A stretch of DNA of 39,017 bases from an uncultured Bacilli bacterium (lineage in GTDB: Bacteria; Bacillota_I; Bacilli_A; ML615J-28; CAG-313), in assembly GCA_947591495.1 (NCBI GenBank), contig CANQDG010000017.1, positions 1-39,017 on the forward strand. The letters run 5' to 3'. Position 1 is the stretch's first letter; every line of letters starts with the position of its first letter. Position numbers and translations under genes: made by a program. Of this stretch, positions 33,315-39,017 are shown one piece after another. The notes under the pieces are model-generated. The model searched no databases, had not been told where the DNA came from, and saw only the letters and a list, made by a program, of their open reading frames with translations.

Positions 33315-35072
33315 ATGTTAAACATTAGAAAAAGATTTTTCATATTATTAACTATTGTTGGCTTATTATTCGGTTTAGCTGCATGTACAAAAAGCGCTGA
33401 TTTCTTAAAGTTATCATTTGATAATGATACTTATGAAATACTTGTTGGCCAAACCATAAATTTAGAGCCAATGGTTAGCAAAGGATCTAGTGTTGGTGAT
33501 GTTCAAATTGAATATACATCATACGATGATTCAATCGCAACTTATTCTGATGGCTTGTTAACAGGTGTAGAGGTTGGTGAAACTACTATTAAAGTTGTTT
33601 GCCCCGACAAACCTGTTGCATATGATACTGCAACCGTTAAAGTAATTTTAACTAGACTTCCTGAAGTATCATTTAGTATTCCTACAGCTTATAATATGGT
33701 AAAAGGTGCAACAAAAGAATTAACTTATACTTTTGTCCCTGATTATGCTAATGCTGTAGTTACATTCCAATCTGCCAATCGAGATGTTGCAACAATAGAT
33801 GAAAGTGGTTTAATTACTGCTGTTGGGGTAGGTGAAGCAATCATAGTCGCTCGCGTTTCTGAACCTGAAACAAATGCTGATGCTGAACATCGCGATTATG
33901 TATTTACTATTACAGTAGTTGAATCAGATTTCACTATTAACTATAACTTAGATGGTGGTACAAATAATCCAGATAACCCTGCTGGATATAATGTATTAAA
34001 TTTACCATTAGAATTAAAAGAACCTACAAAAGAAGGTTATGAATTCTTAGGTTGGTATTTGAATGCTGATTTTGAAGGTGAAGCCATTGAAGAATTATCA
34101 ACAGATACTTATGGTAATGTTGATTTATGGGCAAAATGGAAACAAATAGATTTCAAAATCACATATCATCATAATGGTGGTAGTTGGTATGATAGACCTC
34201 TTCCATACAGTTTGGATCGCCAAGCAATGGTAGATGACTTCTTAAAGGATGCAATGGAAAAATATGGCGTAACTGTAAAACCTGATAATACAGCTAATAA
34301 TCCTGATGATACAGGCTTTGCAAATAAATTTAGTGCCATTTATGGAATTTTCACAGATGAAAAATATGCTGCAAAATGGTCTTGGTTAAAAGATTATTTA
34401 ATAAGTGTATCAAAATATAAAACTGAACTAGAAAAAGGTACAGGTGGGGAAACTTTTTGGCGATACACAATTGGAGCATTCTTATTCCAAGAACACTATA
34501 CCGCTTATCCTAATACAGATGACTTTACAAATGAAGATTTAGCAGATGGTTTCTGGGATAAATTATTAGAAGCTAATGGCATTGAATTAGTAACAGTAAA
34601 AGATACTTATCGTAATGATGAAGAATTTGTATTACCTAAATCTAAACGCCCTGGTGCTACTTTTAAAGGTTGGTACTTAAATGGTGAAAAGATTGAAAAA
34701 ATTGAAACTGGTTCAAAAGGTGATATCGTTTTAGAAGCTGAGTGGGAATTATTAGAATATGATATCACTTATGATTTAAATGGTGGCGATGACGATAAAT
34801 ATCTATATGGTCATAATCGTCAAGCAATGGTAGATGATTTCTTAAAAGACTTTAATGCTTATCTTACTGAAAATAAAAAGGCAACCCTTGCTGATGTTAC
34901 GGCGTTCTTCGGAAATACATATGTAACTGGTGGAAATATTGGTTATGATTTCTTAGTTAAAAGTAAATATAGCAGTAAATGGACATGGCTTTTTGAATAT
35001 ATTAGTTCTGTAAGTAAAACACCTCTAGTAGAAGGATCAGGTGATCAATCTCATATGAGAGGTGATACATAA
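33315..35072 (+). CDS. Giant surface lipoprotein, N-terminal part (frameshifted)
   Basis: The signal peptide ends L-A-A-C, with lipid Cys24. Two Ig-like Big_2 domains follow at about 28-200 (S-V-G-D-V-Q-I-E-Y-T-S-Y-D; A-T-I-D-E-S-G-L-I-T-A-V-G-V-G-E-A). InlB beta-grasp repeats begin near residue 212 (Y-N-L-D-G-G ... E-F-L-G-W-Y-L-N ... L-W-A-K-W). Two of the repeats contain an inserted domain of about 125 residues (Q-A-M-V-D-D-F-L-K-D ... K-W-S-W-L ... F-W-D-K-L-L) that I do not recognise. The frame ends at TAA 35070 in the middle of the second inserted domain, whose remainder (V-A-D-G-F-W-D-K-L-L) continues in the +1 frame. One original gene is therefore split, by mutation or by sequence error. 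Confidence 0.8.
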   Translation: MLNIRKRFFILLTIVGLLFGLAACTKSADFLKLSFDNDTYEILVGQTINLEPMVSKGSSVGDVQIEYTSYDDSIATYSDGLLTGVEVGETTIKVVCPDKPVAYDTATVKVILTRLPEVSFSIPTAYNMVKGATKELTYTFVPDYANAVVTFQSANRDVATIDESGLITAVGVGEAIIVARVSEPETNADAEHRDYVFTITVVESDFTINYNLDGGTNNPDNPAGYNVLNLPLELKEPTKEGYEFLGWYLNADFEGEAIEELSTDTYGNVDLWAKWKQIDFKITYHHNGGSWYDRPLPYSLDRQAMVDDFLKDAMEKYGVTVKPDNTANNPDDTGFANKFSAIYGIFTDEKYAAKWSWLKDYLISVSKYKTELEKGTGGETFWRYTIGAFLFQEHYTAYPNTDDFTNEDLADGFWDKLLEANGIELVTVKDTYRNDEEFVLPKSKRPGATFKGWYLNGEKIEKIETGSKGDIVLEAEWELLEYDITYDLNGGDDDKYLYGHNRQAMVDDFLKDFNAYLTENKKATLADVTAFFGNTYVTGGNIGYDFLVKSKYSSKWTWLFEYISSVSKTPLVEGSGDQSHMRGDT

Positions 35073-38000
35073 TTTCTTAAATGCTTGTAAACCAGGTGAA
35101 AAGGGTGGAAATTCAAGTTTTGGTAGTGATTACTCAGATCCAAAAGTAGCAGATGGTTTCTGGGATAAATTATTAAAAGCAGATTATGCTGATACTAGAG
35201 TTAAGAAATTTAATATTGAAACAGAAGTAGAATTATATACACCTACTAAATATCAATGTGAATTCTTAGGTTGGCTTTTAAATGGCGAATTAGTTCATAA
35301 GCTTGAAAAGAATACTGTTGGTAATGTTACTCTTGTTGCAAAATGGTATGATCCAAATGCAACATTTGATATTGATTATCAACTTGCAGATGGAACACTT
35401 GATCCTAATGCGCCTAAGACATTTGTTGCTAAAGATGGTCTTGCTACTTTACCAACACCAACTAAAGTTGGATATAAATTCTTAGGTTGGTATAAAGAAG
35501 ATACATTAAAGACTAAAGTTGAAAGTATTGAAACCCGCCGCACAGAAGGTATAACTTTATATGCATCTTGGGAAATGATTACATATAGTATTGATTATGA
35601 ATTACATGGTGGTACATTTGTAACGGATAAAGTAGTTTCATTATATGAATCATTTGATGAATTAGTTCAAGCATTCTTAACTGATTATTCTACATTTAAT
35701 AATTTAACAGGCGTAACAGCTGAAACATTCTATGGTAAATCTAGTCAACGTGGTTTATATTCATTCTTCAAGAACGAAGAAATGGCTACTAAATGGAATT
35801 GGTTATTAGATTTTGTAGTTGCTAAAGCTGAAGAAGTAAGATACACTGGTAAAGCTTATTTGAAACTTACAGCTGGTGCTGCTAACTTCAATAAATATGC
35901 AAGAGCAAACTTTGCTGCATTATTACAACAAACACAATTAAAGAACCCTGTATCAATGGATTTTACAGATGTAGATGGTGATGCACTTTGGGCTGTATGT
36001 CCTACAAAACTTGTTCCTGCTGAAATCGAAGCTAAAAAAAGTTATACAGTAAATGATTTACCATTAAAACTTGCAAAACCAGTTAGAGATGATGCAACAT
36101 TTGTTGGTTGGTATACTAATGAAGACCTTAAGAATGGTAGAGTTGATGAAATAACAACTGAAAATATTAATAATTTCAAATTATATGCTAGATGGTCTGA
36201 TTCAGAAATTGAATTTGACACATACACAATCACATATGATCCTCAAGGTGGCGTAATTGATCAAGATTCTCCAGAACAATATGTTGAAGAAACTGGTGTA
36301 AAATTAAAAGGTGCAACTAAGAAAGGTTATACTTTTGCTGGATGGTATTTAAAAGGTACTGAAACATTAGTTACTGAATTAACTAAAGAAGACAAAGGTA
36401 ATAAAGAGTTAGTTGCTAAATGGACTTTAGTAGAATATGAAATTGAGTATGTACCAGGTGAAGGAAAACTTGAAAAAGAAGAAATAAAGATAAGTGGTTA
36501 TGAAAACTATGAAGAATTAAAAGCTGATTTCTTAGAAGATATAATAACATATGTTCGTCGTTTCATACCTTTTAAGCAGGATATAGATCATTATAGTGGT
36601 GGAGATACTGACCACGCATGGGCAAACGTTGTATACCCATCAGCCACATATAATTTTACTAATATAGCTTTATTCTTTGATGATGATGCATATAAAGCAA
36701 AATGGTCTTGGTTAAAAGCATATATCATTTCAAGTGCTGACCCTGCTCTTAAGGCATTGCTTGAAGCAACGGATGCAAACGGTGTTCCAACTGAAAGTAC
36801 ATGGAGATGGGTAATGGGTGCCTTTATCTTTAAAGAAAAGATTCAAAATGTAAATAATGCAACTGATTATACAGATGGAACTATTATGAATGGTTGCTTA
36901 GATCTTGTTAAACCTGAATATAAAGTTGAACCTGATGTATATGATGTTGAACATTTACCAAAAGAATTATTAATTCCTAATGCTCCAGAAGGTAAGAAAT
37001 TCGTTGGTTGGTATACTACTGAAACATTTGATGGTGATCCATGGTATGAAATTCCTGCTGATAAAGCAGAAAACTTAAAGTTATATGCTAAATATATCGA
37101 TGCAGCTGAAGAAGAAAAATATCGTATTGTATATGTTTTAGGTGATGGTGCAAGTCTTGTTGAAACAGCTCCTAAAGAATATGTAAGAGGTACAGGTTTA
37201 GATTTATCAACTGTTATACCTACAAAAGAACATTATGACTTCAAGGGTTGGTTCTTAGATGCTAAATTTGAACAAACAATTACAGCTATATCAGCTGAAC
37301 AATATGGTGTAATTACCTTATATGCTAAATTCGAATTACAAAAGTTTGAAATTGAGTTTAATAGTAATGGTGAAGTTAAAAAAGAAACTTTAGAATATGG
37401 TGCTAAACTTCCAGATGCCGAAAATGGTGAATATGGCTATAAGTTTGCAGGATGGTTCGAAGATGAATCTTGTGAAACTGAAGTTAAAACAACTGTTACA
37501 GGCGCAATGAAACTTTACGCAAAATGGGAAACAACTCCTACATATAATGAAATTGAATATGTATTAGCAGAAGGCGAATTCTTAATTGCTGGTGAATGGA
37601 CAAAATATGACTATTGGACAGGTTTAGTATTACCAGTTGCACTTAAGAAAAACAATAAATTAGTTGGTTGGTCTTTAGAAGCAAATGGCAATAGTCCAAT
37701 TACTAAAATTGAAGCTTTACAAAAACAAAAATATGTTTTATATCCTGTTTGGGAAGAAGTTGAATATGATTGGGTAATCCATGGTAATGCAAAATTATCT
37801 GATGTATTATCACATGTTGCAGCATCAGAAAAAATCTATTTCTATCCAGGAACATATGAAGATAAGGATGTTACTATTTCTGTTAATGGTCTTACAATTT
37901 TAGGACCTAACGCTGGTAAAAACCCTAACACTGCTGTTCGTGATGAAGAAGCTGTTTTAAAATTTGTAATTAAACTTGGTAAAAATATTGATGGTTTAAC

Positions 38001-38913
38001 TATTGATGGTTTAGAATTTACTGGTCGTTCAAGAGTTGAAACTGTTAGTGGTGCTGATAAGATTGTGTTTAAAAATAATAATGTTCATGATATTACAGCA
38101 ACTCCTGATGAAATGAAAAATAAAGGACTAGATAAAGATAATACAGAATATGGTTATAAACCTACTAATCGTGTAAGACAACTTGCTTTCTTAATGATGT
38201 ATGAAGAAGAAAAGACAGGTAACGATTTAATAAAGGATATAACCGTTCAAGATAATAAATTTGTTAATTTACCAGGTGATGTTATGGAATTCTCACGTCA
38301 TGCTGATGGCAAACAAATTTTAATAGATGGTAATGTTATGAAAAATTTCAAAGCTGAAGCAATTCGTTTTGATGGCGGTTATAACAATGGTAATGTCGTT
38401 ATTACTAATAATACGATTGAAAATGATACTTTACAAAGTGGTGCTGGTATTCTATTTAGAGCATATTGTGCAACTAAAGGTAAAAAACAAAATATTACTG
38501 TCCAACATAATACCTTCAAAAATATTGGTGATGTAGAAGAAAATCAACAATTTAATGAATATATCGCTGCTATCGCATTTGATACATACAATGATCATAA
38601 TGTAACAATTGATATTTCTTATAATACTTTTGAAGATTGTAATAGAGGTATATTCGTTAGAACACTTAAATTTACAGGTGATGGTTCTCCAGATTGGATT
38701 GGTACATTTAATTACAACTATTTTAAAGGTATGTTAACTGAATGTTATCGTGAAGCTGATAAATTCGGTATTGCAAAACATAATTATTGCGAAGATGCTG
38801 AAGGAACTCCAATTACAGAAGCTGATGCTCTAGCAAAACAATTTGTTAACGCTAAAACTGCTGATGAATTCTATAATACAAAAGATGAATATTTAGCAGG
38901 TATCCAAGCTTAA
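35062..38913 (+). CDS. Giant surface protein, C-terminal part (frameshifted continuation)
   Basis: This frame completes the protein begun at 33315. It has no signal peptide and only a chance AGAGG ahead of GTG 35062; the frame opens at 35059, just after TGA 35056. It contains the end of inserted-domain copy 2 and two more copies (about 35641-36006 and 36497-36915). Many InlB repeats (G-Y-K-F-L-G-W-Y, G-Y-T-F-A-G-W-Y, L-Y-A-K-W) continue to about residue 905. The last 375 residues form a right-handed beta-helix with N-rich rungs (V-F-K-N-N-N-V-H-D-I; V-I-T-N-N-T-I-E-N; V-Q-H-N-T-F-K-N-I), as in pectate-lyase-like or NosD-like folds. No sortase motif or membrane anchor is seen, so surface attachment depends on the N-terminal lipid. 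Glycan or host-surface binding is inference. Confidence 0.78.
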   Translation: MIHNFLNACKPGEKGGNSSFGSDYSDPKVADGFWDKLLKADYADTRVKKFNIETEVELYTPTKYQCEFLGWLLNGELVHKLEKNTVGNVTLVAKWYDPNATFDIDYQLADGTLDPNAPKTFVAKDGLATLPTPTKVGYKFLGWYKEDTLKTKVESIETRRTEGITLYASWEMITYSIDYELHGGTFVTDKVVSLYESFDELVQAFLTDYSTFNNLTGVTAETFYGKSSQRGLYSFFKNEEMATKWNWLLDFVVAKAEEVRYTGKAYLKLTAGAANFNKYARANFAALLQQTQLKNPVSMDFTDVDGDALWAVCPTKLVPAEIEAKKSYTVNDLPLKLAKPVRDDATFVGWYTNEDLKNGRVDEITTENINNFKLYARWSDSEIEFDTYTITYDPQGGVIDQDSPEQYVEETGVKLKGATKKGYTFAGWYLKGTETLVTELTKEDKGNKELVAKWTLVEYEIEYVPGEGKLEKEEIKISGYENYEELKADFLEDIITYVRRFIPFKQDIDHYSGGDTDHAWANVVYPSATYNFTNIALFFDDDAYKAKWSWLKAYIISSADPALKALLEATDANGVPTESTWRWVMGAFIFKEKIQNVNNATDYTDGTIMNGCLDLVKPEYKVEPDVYDVEHLPKELLIPNAPEGKKFVGWYTTETFDGDPWYEIPADKAENLKLYAKYIDAAEEEKYRIVYVLGDGASLVETAPKEYVRGTGLDLSTVIPTKEHYDFKGWFLDAKFEQTITAISAEQYGVITLYAKFELQKFEIEFNSNGEVKKETLEYGAKLPDAENGEYGYKFAGWFEDESCETEVKTTVTGAMKLYAKWETTPTYNEIEYVLAEGEFLIAGEWTKYDYWTGLVLPVALKKNNKLVGWSLEANGNSPITKIEALQKQKYVLYPVWEEVEYDWVIHGNAKLSDVLSHVAASEKIYFYPGTYEDKDVTISVNGLTILGPNAGKNPNTAVRDEEAVLKFVIKLGKNIDGLTIDGLEFTGRSRVETVSGADKIVFKNNNVHDITATPDEMKNKGLDKDNTEYGYKPTNRVRQLAFLMMYEEEKTGNDLIKDITVQDNKFVNLPGDVMEFSRHADGKQILIDGNVMKNFKAEAIRFDGGYNNGNVVITNNTIENDTLQSGAGILFRAYCATKGKKQNITVQHNTFKNIGDVEENQQFNEYIAAIAFDTYNDHNVTIDISYNTFEDCNRGIFVRTLKFTGDGSPDWIGTFNYNYFKGMLTECYREADKFGIAKHNYCEDAEGTPITEADALAKQFVNAKTADEFYNTKDEYLAGIQA

Positions 38914-38950
38914 GCATAACAATTATTCTTAAGTAATATAGGCTCTCCAA

Positions 38951-39014
38951 AGTTTTTTGGGGATTTTGGGGAGTAAACAATTTTAAAAATAGCTTTTAAA
39001 AAGTTTTTTGGGGA
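38951..39014 (+). repeat. 13-bp direct repeat after the giant surface gene
   Basis: AGTTTTTTGGGGA occurs at 38951-38963 and again at 39002-39014, 51 bp apart. CTCCAAA at 38944-38950 could pair with TTTGGGG just after it, giving a short hairpin. The window ends at 39017, so the second unit cannot be completed. Confidence 0.55.
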
Positions 39015-39017
39015 CTT

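Noticed and set aside
35056-35073. Programmed ribosomal frameshift joining the two halves of the giant surface protein, helped by AGAGG just upstream of TAA.
   Set aside because: There is no slippery run and tRNA re-pairing at ACA to CAT is poor. A mutation or sequence error is the simpler reading, though not excluded without reads.

Overview
This is an AT-rich chromosomal segment from a Gram-positive, low-GC bacterium. It reads like an uncultured gut member of the Bacilli near Erysipelotrichia/Mollicutes; that placement is inference from gene content. The evidence for Bacillota is Bacillus-style gene order (yrrM-yrrN-yrrO ... greA ... mtnN; yqeG-yqeH ... yqeK-rsfS; hrcA-grpE-dnaK-dnaJ), a sporulation sigma-K gene with a pro-sequence, CIRCE operators, lipoprotein signal peptides and several surface proteins built from InlB/Listeria-Bacteroides beta-grasp repeats. 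TGG encodes Trp and TGA is used as a stop, so the standard bacterial code applies. Nearly every gene is on the + strand; only sigK is on the - strand. No rRNA, tRNA or recognisable transposase gene was seen.

Layout. 1-4.65 kb: envelope genes (an InlB-repeat lipoprotein with a GDPD domain, a YczE-like membrane protein, a YfcE-type phosphoesterase, a WG-repeat lipoprotein). 4.7-9.0 kb: M18 aminopeptidase, a ribokinase-like PfkB kinase and a long MurQ/GCKR-like double-SIS protein. 9.0-11.9 kb: an accessory island without protein genes. It holds an isolated CRISPR array of 29 repeats and 28 spacers with no cas gene anywhere in the window, a perfect 16-bp inverted repeat just upstream, two strong hairpin terminators just downstream, and a dispersed CCCCAACTA-type repeat on both sides. 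11.9-17.0 kb: a secreted GHL10-type hydrolase with InlB repeats, a prenyl diphosphate synthase, guanylate kinase and a YgjP-like metalloprotease, apparently one operon. 17.2-18.5 kb: an XRE/TPR regulator whose ribosome-binding site is a run of nine G.

18.5-22.5 kb: TrmR, TrhP1 and TrhP2 (wobble-uridine tRNA modification), GreA and MtnN. 22.5-23.2 kb: sigK, convergent with mtnN and divergent from yqeG. 23.3-28.2 kb: YqeG, YqeH, YqeK and RsfS (ribosome assembly and silencing), a YlmC/YmxH protein, a ROK kinase and a metallo-beta-lactamase-fold hydrolase. 28.3-33.1 kb: the HrcA-GrpE-DnaK-DnaJ heat-shock operon under two tandem CIRCE operators, the first overlapping a consensus sigma-A promoter.

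33.3-38.9 kb: a very large lipoprotein adhesin (Big_2 domains, InlB repeats, C-terminal beta-helix) split by one frameshift near 35065. Its InlB repeats carry four copies of an inserted domain of about 110-140 residues that I do not recognise. This domain and the orphan CRISPR island are the most novel-looking parts of the window.
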